A DNA stretch of 64,000 bases from the NCBI GenBank assembly GCA_033856025.1, contig JAWVFQ010000020.1, positions 70,999 to 134,998 of the forward strand. Reading direction: 5' to 3'. Position 1 is the stretch's first letter; each line of letters opens with the position of its first letter. The position numbers were made by a program, and so were the translations under genes. This stretch comes from AC-38 sp033856025. Its GTDB lineage: Bacteria; Actinomycetota; Thermoleophilia; Solirubrobacterales; Solirubrobacteraceae. The notes beneath the pieces were generated by a model. It searched no databases, was not told the origin of the DNA, and saw only the letters and a program-made list of their open reading frames with translations. This document shows positions 42,256 to 52,009 of this stretch, one piece after another.

Positions 42256-43059
42256 GTGCCCGCTCCCGCCGAGCTCGCCGGCGGCAAGCTCCGCCTCGAC
42301 GAGCCGGCGGAGGCCGTCGCCCGCCTGACCATCGTCAACCCGGACAAGCGCAACGCGCTGGACCTGGAGATCCTCGACGCGATCGCCACGACGCTGCCCG
42401 AGCTGGACGCCCGCTGCGTGCTGCTCACCGGCTCGGAGGGGATGTTCTCCGCGGGCTACGACATCGGCGACATGCCCGAGGAGTCGTTCGCCGACGAGGC
42501 CGAGAAGCTGGTCGCGCACCCGTTCGCGGCGGCCATCGAGGCGCTGGAGTCCCATCCCTTCCCCACCGTCGCGGCGCTCAACGGCCACGCGATCGGGGGC
42601 GGCCTGGAGGTGGCCGTGTCGTGCGACCTGCGCATCGCCGCGTCCGGGATCCGCGTGGGGATGCCGCCGGCCAAGCTCGGACTCGTCTACTCCCACACGG
42701 GCATCCAGAAGTTCCTCGACGTGGTGGGCGCGGCGCGCACGCGCGAGCTGTTCCTGGTGGGTCGAAACGTGGACGTGGAGGAGGCGGCGGGCTGGGGGCT
42801 CGTGAACCGCGTCGTCGCGCCCGAGGAGCTGGAGGCCCAGGCGCTGGCACTGGCCGGGGAGATCGCCGCCAACGCGCCGCTGTCGCTGAGCGGCAACAAG
42901 CGCGTCATCCGCGAGATGCTGGCGGCGAGGGGCACGCTGGACCCCGCCACGGAGGCCGAGCTGGTCGAGCTGCGCCGCGCCTGCTTTCGCTCCGAGGACT
43001 TCCAGGAGGGCGTCCGCGCTTTCGCGCAGAAGCGCCGTCCCGACTGGCGCGGACGTTAG
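42256..43059 (+). CDS. enoyl-CoA hydratase/isomerase family protein (crotonase)
   Basis: A 267-residue crotonase with SAGYDIGDM oxyanion-hole segment and the ALNGHAIGGGLEVAVSCD core. The Glu144 equivalent is present (Glu118), but the Glu164 equivalent is Pro138 in GMPPAKLGL. This is the opposite pattern to the crotonase at 26204-26989. The reaction is therefore uncertain. It starts at GTG 42256, 11 bp after the biotinyl carrier, probably co-transcribed with it. Confidence 0.88.
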   Translation: MPAPAELAGGKLRLDEPAEAVARLTIVNPDKRNALDLEILDAIATTLPELDARCVLLTGSEGMFSAGYDIGDMPEESFADEAEKLVAHPFAAAIEALESHPFPTVAALNGHAIGGGLEVAVSCDLRIAASGIRVGMPPAKLGLVYSHTGIQKFLDVVGAARTRELFLVGRNVDVEEAAGWGLVNRVVAPEELEAQALALAGEIAANAPLSLSGNKRVIREMLAARGTLDPATEAELVELRRACFRSEDFQEGVRAFAQKRRPDWRGR

Positions 43060-43163
43060 GCCTCGCCGATCTGATGACCTGCGTCTGGAGGATGGGGCTC
43101 GACGCCCTGACCGACGGACGCACGATCCCGGATGCGGGTCCGATGATCGATCTTTCCTGAACC
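43060..43163 (+). other. 104-bp intergenic segment, nothing recognised
   Basis: The gap between the crotonase and response regulator genes contains no frame with coding character and no clear hairpin or operator. It presumably holds the response regulator promoter. Confidence 0.3.
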
Positions 43164-43559
43164 ATGGTCAGGGTCTGCCTGTGCGACGACGTGCGCGAGT
43201 TTCGCGACCTCATGCGCTTCGGCCTCGAGGGCGACGCGGGCATCGAGGTGATCTGCGAGGCGTCGGACGGCGCCGAGTGCATCGAGACCGTGCAGACTCA
43301 GGAGCCCGATGTGGTCCTGCTCGACCTGTCCATGCCCGACCGCGACGGCCTGGAGGTGATCCAGGCGCTGCGCGAGCGCTCGACCGACACCAAGATCGTG
43401 GTGCTCTCCGGGTTCGCGGCGGCGCGCATGGAGCGCACGGTGCTCGATCGCGGCGCCGACCGCTACCTCGAGAAGGGCACCCCCCTGGCCGAGATCCGCG
43501 AGGTGATCCACGAGGTCGCCGGCGGCGCGGCCAGTCCCAACGGCCAGCCCTTCCGGTAG
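43164..43559 (+). CDS. single-domain response regulator (receiver only)
   Basis: A 131-residue CheY-like receiver. Acidic pocket Asp8/Asp9, phospho-acceptor Asp54 (LLDLSMP), Ser82 and Lys104 are all in place. There is no DNA-binding or enzymatic output domain. No histidine kinase is in the window. It is followed after 3 bp by a membrane/AhpD-like fusion gene, which suggests a shared transcript. Confidence 0.9.
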   Translation: MVRVCLCDDVREFRDLMRFGLEGDAGIEVICEASDGAECIETVQTQEPDVVLLDLSMPDRDGLEVIQALRERSTDTKIVVLSGFAAARMERTVLDRGADRYLEKGTPLAEIREVIHEVAGGAASPNGQPFR

Positions 43560-43562
43560 GCA

Positions 43563-44624
43563 GTGGCCGAGCGCACCGTCCCCCATCCAGCGCTGTTTCG
43601 GCTGGTGCTCGTCCCGCTCGGCCTGGTCCAGGTCGTGGACGGGGTGTGGGCCCTGTTCTTCCCGCGCTCGTTCTACGACGACTTCCCGGCGGGGCGCGGC
43701 GGCTGGGTCTCGGCGCTGCCGGCCTACAGCGAGCACCTGATGACCGACGTGGGCGCGCTGTTCCTGGCCACCGGCGTGTTGCTGCTGGCCGCCGCCGCCT
43801 GGCCGCAGCGCCGGCTGGTCGGGATCACCCTGGTGGTGTGGCTCCTGTGGGCCGTCCCGCACACCGTGTGGCACCTGCTCAACCTCGACGTGTACGGGAC
43901 CGGTGACGCGATCGCCAACACCGTGGCGCTCGCGCTCACGGTCCTGGGGCCGGCCGGACTGCTCGGTCTCCTGGCCTTCTCAGACGCGCCGCTGCCCGAG
44001 CGTCGCACCGCGCCGCCCGCGGGCGGCGGCTCCCGCATCCCCGGCGTGCGGCGCCCCCTCAACCCCTTCGTGCGCGGGGCCTACCTCGGCACGCGGCGCC
44101 AGTTCGGCTCCGTCGTGGAGCCGGTCAAGGTGACGGCGCACCGGCCGGGGCTGCTGCTCGGGTGGAGCGCGCTGGAGCTGGCCACCGAGCACGCGCACGC
44201 CCTTGACGACCGCCCCAAGGAGCTGGCCGCCATGCGCGCGGCCCAGCTGACCGGGTGCGAGTGGTGCCTGGACCTCGGCTCGGCGATCGTGCGCGCCAAG
44301 GGCCTGAGCGAGGAGGACCTGCGCGCGCTGCTCGACTGGCGCGCCAGCGAGGTCCTGTCCGCCGACGACAAGCTGGTCGTCGAGTACGCCGAGGGGATGA
44401 GCCGCACGCCGGTCGACGTATCCGACGAGCTGTTCGAGCGCCTGCGGGCGCGCTTCGACGAGGCCCAGATCGTCGAGCTGACCTCGGCCATCGCGCTGGA
44501 GAACTACCGGGGCCGCTTCAACTGGGCGCTGGGCATCCAGAGCGAGGGGTTCTCGGAGGGTGCGTACTGCGTGCCGCCGGCGCTCGACTCGGCCCGGGTG
44601 GAGCCGGAGGCCGGCGCCCCGTAG
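43563..44624 (+). CDS. membrane domain fused to carboxymuconolactone decarboxylase/AhpD-like domain
   Basis: A 353-residue two-domain protein. Residues about 1-145 contain four membrane spans of no named family (LGLVQVVDGVWALFFP, LGPAGLLGLLAF). Residues about 190-335 form an all-helical AhpD/CMD domain with the peroxidatic-type CEWCLDLGSAI motif (CxxC followed by a helix). AhpD-like domains have thiol peroxidase or decarboxylase activity; tethering to the membrane is unusual. It starts at GTG 43563, three bases after the response regulator. Confidence 0.82.
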   Translation: MAERTVPHPALFRLVLVPLGLVQVVDGVWALFFPRSFYDDFPAGRGGWVSALPAYSEHLMTDVGALFLATGVLLLAAAAWPQRRLVGITLVVWLLWAVPHTVWHLLNLDVYGTGDAIANTVALALTVLGPAGLLGLLAFSDAPLPERRTAPPAGGGSRIPGVRRPLNPFVRGAYLGTRRQFGSVVEPVKVTAHRPGLLLGWSALELATEHAHALDDRPKELAAMRAAQLTGCEWCLDLGSAIVRAKGLSEEDLRALLDWRASEVLSADDKLVVEYAEGMSRTPVDVSDELFERLRARFDEAQIVELTSAIALENYRGRFNWALGIQSEGFSEGAYCVPPALDSARVEPEAGAP

Positions 44625-44656
44625 CCGTCCGGCGCGGCGCCTACGCTCCGCGCTCG

Positions 44657-45802
44657 ATGCCCCCGCTCATCTCCCGGGAGGAGGCGCTCGAACTTGGCGC
44701 GCTGCGCGAGCCGCGCGAGATCGAGGCCCTCGTCGAGCGCGCGTGGAACGCGCGCGTGGAGCGCTTCGGCGACTCCACCGACATGTGCTCCCTGGTCAAC
44801 GCCAAGTCGGGCGGCTGCGCCGAGGACTGCGGGTTCTGCGCCCAGTCGCGCTTCGCCGAGTCCGAGACCCCGATGCACGCGATGATGGAGCCCGAGCAGA
44901 TCCTCGAGCACGCGCGCGCGGCCGAGGCGGCGGGCGCCCATCGCTTCTGCATGGTCACGCAGGGCCAGGGCCTGTCCAAGCGCGACTTCGAGAAGATCCT
45001 GGCCGGAGCGCGGCTGGTGTCCGAGCAGACGAACCTGAAGCGCTGCGCGTCGGTCGGCCACATGTCGCCGGCGCGCGCGAAGGCGCTGCGCGAGGCCGGG
45101 ATCCAGCGCGTGCACCACAACGTCGAGACCGCGCGCTCGTACTACGACGAGGTCTCCACCACCGTGCGCTACGAGGGCCGGCTGCGCACCATCCAGGCGG
45201 TCAAGGAGGCCGGGCTGGAGACCTGCGTGGGCGGCATCCTCAACCTCGGCGAGACGCCCGAGCAGCGGGTGGAGATGGCCTTCGAGCTGGCGGAGATCGA
45301 CCCGGACTCCGTCCCCATCAACCTGCTCAACCCGCGTCCGGGAACCAAGTTCGGCGACCGCGACTTCATGGACCCATGGGAGGCGGTCAAGTGGATCGCG
45401 ATCTTCCGGCTCATCCTGCCGCGGGCCCTGTTCCGGCTGTGCGGCGGGCGCGTGGAGAACCTGGGCGAGCTCCAGCCGCTGGCCGTGAAGGCCGGCGTCA
45501 ACGGGGTGATGATGGGCAACTTCCTCACCACGCTGGGCAACACGCCCGAGCAGGACCGCGAGATGTTCGAGGAGCTGGGCCTCAACGTGGGCCGCCAGCC
45601 CGACAACGGGTCCAACCCGCGGCCCGACAACCGTTCGGGCTGGCTGGAGGGCGACACGCCCGACGTGGTCGACGAGTACCTCGACGCGGCGACCCCCGCC
45701 GGGGAGATCGAGATCAGCCTGTGGGATCCCTCGACGCAGCTGCGCTTCGCGCGCAAGACGGCCGTCCCTCCGCGCCCGGACGGCGCGCTGAACCGGGGCT
45801 GA
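44657..45802 (+). CDS. bioB: biotin synthase
   Basis: A 381-residue radical-SAM enzyme. Cys54, Cys58 and Cys61 (GGCAEDCGFC) bind the 4Fe-4S cluster. MCSLVNAKSG, VHHNVETARSYY and NLLNPRPGTKFG match BioB. It inserts sulfur into dethiobiotin in the last step of biotin synthesis. The C-terminus is extended by about 50 residues beyond E. coli BioB. It is followed directly by bioF and bioD. A TACGCT hexamer 9 bp before ATG 44657 may be its -10. Confidence 0.96.
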   Translation: MPPLISREEALELGALREPREIEALVERAWNARVERFGDSTDMCSLVNAKSGGCAEDCGFCAQSRFAESETPMHAMMEPEQILEHARAAEAAGAHRFCMVTQGQGLSKRDFEKILAGARLVSEQTNLKRCASVGHMSPARAKALREAGIQRVHHNVETARSYYDEVSTTVRYEGRLRTIQAVKEAGLETCVGGILNLGETPEQRVEMAFELAEIDPDSVPINLLNPRPGTKFGDRDFMDPWEAVKWIAIFRLILPRALFRLCGGRVENLGELQPLAVKAGVNGVMMGNFLTTLGNTPEQDREMFEELGLNVGRQPDNGSNPRPDNRSGWLEGDTPDVVDEYLDAATPAGEIEISLWDPSTQLRFARKTAVPPRPDGALNRG

Positions 45803-45807
45803 CCGGC

Positions 45808-47094
<1,287 letters not shown>

Positions 47095-47111
47095 CGGCGC
47101 GCGGCGGCTAG

Positions 47112-47783
47112 GTGCGCGGTCTCTTCGTCACCGGAACCGGGACCGGGGTCGGCAAGACCGTGGTGGCCGGCGCGGTCTGTGCGGCGCTGCGCGCGCGCGG
47201 CGAGGCGGTCGCCGCCTGGAAGCCCGTCGTCACCGGGACCGACGAGCCGGGCGGCGACTGGCCGCCGGACCACGAACTGCTCGCCGCCGCCGCCGGCGGG
47301 CGGCCCGAGGACGTCGCGCCGGTCACCTACGGACCCGCCGTCTCCCCCCACCTCGCCGCGGGGATGGCCGGCGAGACGCTCGATCCGGCACACCTCCTGG
47401 CGTCCGCCCGGCAGCGCGCCACGAGCGCGTTCCTTGTGGCCGAAGGCGTCGGCGGATTCCTCGTGCCCCTGACGCCCGGCTATCTCGTGCGCGACCTGGC
47501 CCGCGACCTCGGGCTCCCGGTCCTCGTGGTCGCCTCGCCGGGCCTGGGGACGATCAACCACACCCTGCTCACCCTGGAGGCGGTGCGCGCCGCCGCGCTC
47601 GACGTCGCGGGCGTCGTCCTGACTCCGTGGACGGACGCGCCGTCGGAGATGGAGCGCTCCAACCGCGCCACCATCGCCGAGCTCGGCCGCGTCGCCGTGT
47701 CGGGCCTCCCGCCCACCGCCCCCGAGCCGGAGGCCCTCGCCACCGCCGGCGAGAGCCTTCCGCTGGGCGACTGGCTCAGCTGA
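47112..47783 (+). CDS. bioD: dethiobiotin synthetase
   Basis: A 223-residue P-loop enzyme with TGTGTGVGKTVVAGAV (residues 7-22), the AWKPVVTG substrate segment and the VAEGVGGFLVPL loop. It carboxylates diaminopelargonic acid to dethiobiotin. It follows bioF after 17 bp with a GTG start. The bioA aminotransferase expected in the pathway is absent from this window. Its stop lies in a TCAGCTGA palindrome shared with the convergent cupin gene. Confidence 0.94.
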   Translation: MRGLFVTGTGTGVGKTVVAGAVCAALRARGEAVAAWKPVVTGTDEPGGDWPPDHELLAAAAGGRPEDVAPVTYGPAVSPHLAAGMAGETLDPAHLLASARQRATSAFLVAEGVGGFLVPLTPGYLVRDLARDLGLPVLVVASPGLGTINHTLLTLEAVRAAALDVAGVVLTPWTDAPSEMERSNRATIAELGRVAVSGLPPTAPEPEALATAGESLPLGDWLS

Positions 47784-48288
47784 GCGGGGCGCCCGTCGGG
47801 TCGCCCATGCGCAGGTCGAAGCGCTCCAGCAGCTCCGGGATCGTCTCGGGACGGACCTCCAGGCCGTAGCGCGCGGTCAGGCTCGCGAACTTCTCCTGGT
47901 CCGTGTCCGGGCCGACGCCGCCCATGTCCACGAGCTCGGCGAAGAATTTCTCGAAGCCGGCGGGAGCGATGATCTCGAGGATCCGGCAGGGCTCGTCGCC
48001 GGCGTTCCAGAACGTGTGCCACTGGTCGCGCGGCTTGAACACGAGGTCGCCGGGCCCCGCCTCGAGCGCCTCGTCGCCCAGCAGCGCGCCCATCCGGCCC
48101 TCGATGACGAAGCTGTACTCGTCCTCGCGGGAGTGCCGGTGCAGCGGCGCCGCGAGTGCGCGGGGCGGCATCGGATGCTCGACCAGCGCGAAGTCGCCGC
48201 CCGCCTCGTCGCCGTCGATCATGAACCGGACCCCGATGGCGCCCAGGGAACCCGCCCTACCGTCCTGTGGTCCGATCACCTTCGCCAT
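47776..48288 (-). CDS. cupin-domain protein
   Basis: A 170-residue single-domain cupin. The metal motifs are APLHRHSREDEYSFVIEG (cupin motif 1 with two His and Glu) and PRDQWHTFWNAGDEPC (motif 2 His). A C-terminal 60-residue helical tail follows. It may be a small-molecule dioxygenase or binding protein. It is divergent from a TetR regulator by 82 bp, which suggests it is that regulator's target. Confidence 0.85.
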   Translation of the reverse strand: MAKVIGPQDGRAGSLGAIGVRFMIDGDEAGGDFALVEHPMPPRALAAPLHRHSREDEYSFVIEGRMGALLGDEALEAGPGDLVFKPRDQWHTFWNAGDEPCRILEIIAPAGFEKFFAELVDMGGVGPDTDQEKFASLTARYGLEVRPETIPELLERFDLRMGDPTGAPLS

Positions 48289-48348
48289 TCCGACTTCCTT
48301 TCATCGAACACTCTTGTCTTGCGGAAACTACACAGAGTCCGTCCCCCG

Positions 48349-48367
48349 TGTCAAGATTCCACTGACA
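48349..48367. promoter_or_regulatory. weak inverted repeat between cupin and TetR genes
   Basis: TGTCA (48349-48353) and TGACA (48363-48367) form short arms 9 bp apart, just before ATG 48371. The position fits a TetR autoregulatory site, but 5-bp arms are weak evidence. Confidence 0.3.
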
Positions 48368-48370
48368 CCG

Positions 48371-48994
48371 ATGTCCGACGAAAAGCGTCCCTACCGCATG
48401 AAGCAGCGCGCCGAGTCTCAGGAGCGCACGCGCCTGCGCATCACCGAGGCGGCCGTGGAGCTCCACGGCAGCGTCGGCCCGGCGCGCACCTCGATCAGCG
48501 CGCTGGCGCAGCGCGCGGGCGTGCGCCGCTCCACCGTCTACCGCCACTTCCCCGACGAGCCGTCGCTCCTCGCGGCCTGCTCGGCCCACTTCGTCTCGCG
48601 CAACCCGTACCCCGACCCGGGGGCCTGGGCGGCGGTGGCCGACCCCGACCAGCGCCTGCACACGGCGCTGCGCGAGCTCTACGGCCACTACGGGCGGGTG
48701 GCGCAGATGATGGAGAACCTCCTGCGCGACGCGGCGACGGAGCCGGTGGTCCAGGCGCAGCTGGCCGGCTTCCGCGGCTACCTCGAGGCGTGCACGCAGG
48801 TGCTCATGGCCGGTCGGCGCTCGCGCGGCCGGGCGCGCCGGCGCGTCGAGGCGGCGGTCGGCCACGCGCTCGCCTTCCCGACCTGGCGCTCGCTGGTGCG
48901 CGAGCAGGGCCTGTCCGAGAGCGACGCGGTGAGGCTGATGGCGGCGCTCGTGAACGCCGCCGGCGGAGCCGCCCAGCCGGCGAAACCGCTCTAG
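48371..48994 (+). CDS. TetR-family transcriptional regulator
   Basis: A 207-residue regulator. The HTH region is ERTRLRITEAAVELHGSVGP, then TSISALAQRAGVRRSTVYRHF and PDEPSLL. The C-terminal domain is Arg-rich near RSRGRARRRVEA. It diverges from the cupin gene, its likely target. Its TAG lies in the CTAG at 48991-48994 that also ends the convergent adenylate cyclase gene. Confidence 0.88.
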   Translation: MSDEKRPYRMKQRAESQERTRLRITEAAVELHGSVGPARTSISALAQRAGVRRSTVYRHFPDEPSLLAACSAHFVSRNPYPDPGAWAAVADPDQRLHTALRELYGHYGRVAQMMENLLRDAATEPVVQAQLAGFRGYLEACTQVLMAGRRSRGRARRRVEAAVGHALAFPTWRSLVREQGLSESDAVRLMAALVNAAGGAAQPAKPL

Positions 48995-50535
48995 CGGGCG
49001 GCGCCGGCCTCGGTCGCTTCGCCCGCGCGCGCCGTGGCCAGGCGGGTCGCCTCGTCGCGGCCGCGCAGGACGACCGGTTCGCCCATCTCCCACAACCCCG
49101 CCTCGGGGATCCCGGCCAGGCGCACGGCCGCCTCGGAGGCGAGCAGCCGCTCGGGACGCTGTTTGGCCAGGTCGCACAGCCGCGAGGCCTCGTTGACCGG
49201 ATCGCCGATCACGGTGTACTCGAAGCGGCGCTCGGCCCCCACGTTCCCCGCCACCGCCGTGCCGGCCGACACGCCGATACCCACGTCGCACCCGGGCAGC
49301 TCGGACTGCAGGCGCGAGCGCAGGCGGCGCGCCGCGGCCAGGGCGTCGCGGGCCGGGTTCTCCCGGTTCACCGGCGCGCCGAACACGCACAGCGCCGCGT
49401 CGCCCTCGAACTTGTTCACGAAGCCGCCGTGCGCCTCGACGGTCTCGACGATCGCGCGGAAGAACCGGTTGAGCAGCTCGACGACCTCGGTGGGCGGCCG
49501 GCGCGCGGCCAGCGACGTCGAGCCGACCAGGTCGACGAACAGCGCCGCGACCTCACGCTCCTCCCCGCCCAGGCGCGCGTCGCCGTCCAGAGCGGCGCGC
49601 GCCACCTCCTCGCCCACATGGCGTCCGAACAGGTCACGCACCCGCTCGCGCTCGGCCAGGCCCGCGGCCATCCGGTTGAAGCCGGACTGGAGCAGGCCGA
49701 CCTCGCTGCCGTCGTCCACGTCGACTCGCGCGTCGTAGTCGCCGGACTCCACTCGCGAGACGGCGCGACGCACGGAGGCCAGCGGGTCGGCCACCGACCG
49801 CGCGGCCAGCACGATCGCCAGGAGTCCCACGCAGAGGGCCAGGACGGCCAGGAAGGCGCTGGCGGCCGCCGCGCGGACGGAGTGCTGGCCCCCGTTGGCC
49901 ATCTGCACCACGGCCACGGCGCCGATGCCCAGCACCGGCACGCCGGTGGCCAGCGTCCAGGCCACCATCAGCCGCGCGGAGACGCCCAGCACGGCGGGCC
50001 GCGTGGGCGCCCCGGTGGCCAGGGCGAGCGCCGTCACCGGGCGCATGATCCGCTCGACGAGCAGGTAGGCGACCGCGGCCGTGGTCATCCCGGCCAGGAT
50101 CACCGTCACGAAGACCACCGCCGCGCGACCCGCCGGAACGAGGAAGGCGTTGAGCGTCCCGAACGTGATCGCCGCGCAGCCCCACAGGACCAGCGACACC
50201 TTCGCCGCCACCAGGGGATAGCGCAGGACGCGGTCGCGGTCGGTCTCCGTGGCCTCCTCCCCGCGGTCGAGCCAGGCCAGCGCGCGGTCGAGCAGCCGGC
50301 CCGACCAGAACGTCCCCAGCCACAGCGTCGCCGCGAGGTAGACGGCGCCCGCGACGGCGTTGATCAGGACGACCTTCGTCGCGTCCACCCTCCCCGCGCT
50401 CGACGCCGGCAACAGCACGCCGATGAACAGGAACGAGTCGACCCCGCCCCAGCCGTTGGCCAGCACCCCGGCCCAGCGCAACCGCCGCCGGACGGCGGTG
50501 GCCGTCTCGGGGCCGGTGGCGACGCCCGTGGTCAT
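48991..50535 (-). CDS. membrane class III adenylate cyclase with HAMP domain
   Basis: A 514-residue protein. About six membrane spans (residues 20-260) are followed by a HAMP linker (RSVADPLASVRRAVSRVE) and a class III cyclase domain. In the latter, FVDLVGST and FEGDAALCVFGAP supply the two metal aspartates. Lys in NKFEGD and Asp in VIGDPVN fit adenine specificity, and NEASRL gives the transition-state Asn and Arg. The layout matches the mycobacterial Rv1318c/Rv3645 group. It makes cAMP in response to an unknown membrane signal. Confidence 0.92.
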   Translation of the reverse strand: MTTGVATGPETATAVRRRLRWAGVLANGWGGVDSFLFIGVLLPASSAGRVDATKVVLINAVAGAVYLAATLWLGTFWSGRLLDRALAWLDRGEEATETDRDRVLRYPLVAAKVSLVLWGCAAITFGTLNAFLVPAGRAAVVFVTVILAGMTTAAVAYLLVERIMRPVTALALATGAPTRPAVLGVSARLMVAWTLATGVPVLGIGAVAVVQMANGGQHSVRAAAASAFLAVLALCVGLLAIVLAARSVADPLASVRRAVSRVESGDYDARVDVDDGSEVGLLQSGFNRMAAGLAERERVRDLFGRHVGEEVARAALDGDARLGGEEREVAALFVDLVGSTSLAARRPPTEVVELLNRFFRAIVETVEAHGGFVNKFEGDAALCVFGAPVNRENPARDALAAARRLRSRLQSELPGCDVGIGVSAGTAVAGNVGAERRFEYTVIGDPVNEASRLCDLAKQRPERLLASEAAVRLAGIPEAGLWEMGEPVVLRGRDEATRLATARAGEATEAGAAR

Positions 50536-50544
50536 CGGCCCAGG

Positions 50545-51978
50545 CTACGCCGGGTCCCCGGCGGCTGTGTGACGCCCGGCACGCTCCCCGAAGAACTGCC
50601 CGTGGAAGGAGAACGGCACGTGGTGCGGCGCGTGCGCCCGGGCCAGCTCGCCCAGGTCGCGCGCATCGAGCACGAGCATGAACGACGTCCCGCGCGCCGC
50701 ATCGAGCACGACGGAGAGCAGCACGCCCGCGTCCTCGGCGTCGCCGTCGGGCTCGGGGACGAACACCGGCTCGCTGGGGAAGCAGCCCTCGGCCTCCCAG
50801 TGCGAGGCGGCGCCGGCCTCGACGTCGAGCTTGACGATGCGGTCGGTCCAGGCCGCCTCGCCGCCCACGCCGTAGGCGAAGCGGTACGGCCGCCCGTTGC
50901 GCGTGCGGTAGGCGATGCGCGGGAGCTCGAAGTCGCCGTCCCACAGGTCGCGCTCGTCGAGCCGGCCCGCCTCGAGGTCGATCGTGTAGCGCCGGGCGCG
51001 CACGCCGGGCAGGGCGGGGGTCCCACGCAGCCGGTCCAGGTAGAGCGCGTCGATGACCGACGGGTCGTCGTAGGCGCAGAGGTCCACGATCAGCCTCCCG
51101 TCCGCCTCGTACGCGTTGACGTGGTGGAACGTGAAGAACGGCTCGGACTCGTACGGCCCGTGCACGGCGCCCGTCTCGCGGTCCACGACGTGGAAGCGCC
51201 CGCCGCGCTCGGGCTCCCAGCGGTAGTTCTCGATGTAGGGCCGCCCGCCGGCGGCCAGGCGCATCGGGTCCACGACGAACGGGCCCTCGGCCAGGATCAG
51301 CCAGCGCTCCGTCATGCCGAAGGAGTGCACGTACGCGGGGTGGCGCACCGGGATCGAGGCGATGACCCGCTGCTCGTCACGCCCGCCCTGGGCGTAGAAG
51401 CGATACGAGCTGCGCGGACCGAGCTTCACCGCGAAGTTGATCGCCTCGCGCCGCGCCGGATCGTGGTGGGGATGCGCCGTGGTCAGATGGCCGGGCGGCC
51501 GGTAGGCCACCCCGGCCGACTCCAGCGTTTCGGGATCGAAGACGACCGGCAGCGGCGTCTCGGACAGCGCGACGAACTCGTCGGCGTAGCGCGACACGTT
51601 GACCACGCCGTTGTCGCTGAAGGACGGGCGGAACATCGACGACACGCGCCCGAACAGCGAACGGCACGGATCGGTGGCGAACTCCTGGAAGCCGAGCTTG
51701 CCGGTCTCCTGTGCCGCGCGCCAGGCGCGGCTGTGCAGGAAGCGGTTGGCGTAGGCCACCTCGCCGTCGGCCACCGTGAAGCGGTGGAGCATGGCCAGGC
51801 CGTCGAACCAGTGGCGCACGTCCTGCTCGCCCAGCTCGAACCGCGCGGGCCCGGTGCGCAGGAACGAGCCGGCCAGCCACGGCGGGATCGCCCCCTCCAC
51901 GGGCAGCGCGTCGACGGTGGTCTCGTTGTCCTGCCCGGTGAAGCCCAGCCTGTGGTCCGTCTCGATGGATACACTCAT
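50545..51978 (-). CDS. carotenoid oxygenase (RPE65/CCD family)
   Basis: A 477-residue seven-bladed propeller dioxygenase. The four iron-binding His regions are in LTTAHPHHD, AYVHSFGMT, FFTFHHVNAYE and FSFHGQFFGE. N-terminal PPWLAGSFLRTGPARFE is the family lead-in. It cleaves a carotenoid or apocarotenoid double bond with O2. No carotenoid biosynthesis gene is near. It diverges by 30 bp from a PadR regulator, which probably controls it. Confidence 0.93.
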   Translation of the reverse strand: MSVSIETDHRLGFTGQDNETTVDALPVEGAIPPWLAGSFLRTGPARFELGEQDVRHWFDGLAMLHRFTVADGEVAYANRFLHSRAWRAAQETGKLGFQEFATDPCRSLFGRVSSMFRPSFSDNGVVNVSRYADEFVALSETPLPVVFDPETLESAGVAYRPPGHLTTAHPHHDPARREAINFAVKLGPRSSYRFYAQGGRDEQRVIASIPVRHPAYVHSFGMTERWLILAEGPFVVDPMRLAAGGRPYIENYRWEPERGGRFHVVDRETGAVHGPYESEPFFTFHHVNAYEADGRLIVDLCAYDDPSVIDALYLDRLRGTPALPGVRARRYTIDLEAGRLDERDLWDGDFELPRIAYRTRNGRPYRFAYGVGGEAAWTDRIVKLDVEAGAASHWEAEGCFPSEPVFVPEPDGDAEDAGVLLSVVLDAARGTSFMLVLDARDLGELARAHAPHHVPFSFHGQFFGERAGRHTAAGDPA

Positions 51979-51984
51979 AGTTCA

Positions 51985-52009
51985 GACCATACCGTCTAGA
52001 TTGGACCAT
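51985..52009. promoter_or_regulatory. direct-repeat site in carotenoid oxygenase/PadR gap
   Basis: GACCAT occurs at 51985-51990 and 52004-52009, 19 bp apart, flanking a TCTAGA palindrome. It may bind the PadR regulator. Confidence 0.35.

Noticed and set aside
48016..51999. Plus-strand open frame of about 1300 residues over the TetR, cyclase and carotenoid oxygenase genes
   Set aside because: Shadow of well-supported genes on both strands; no recognisable domain.
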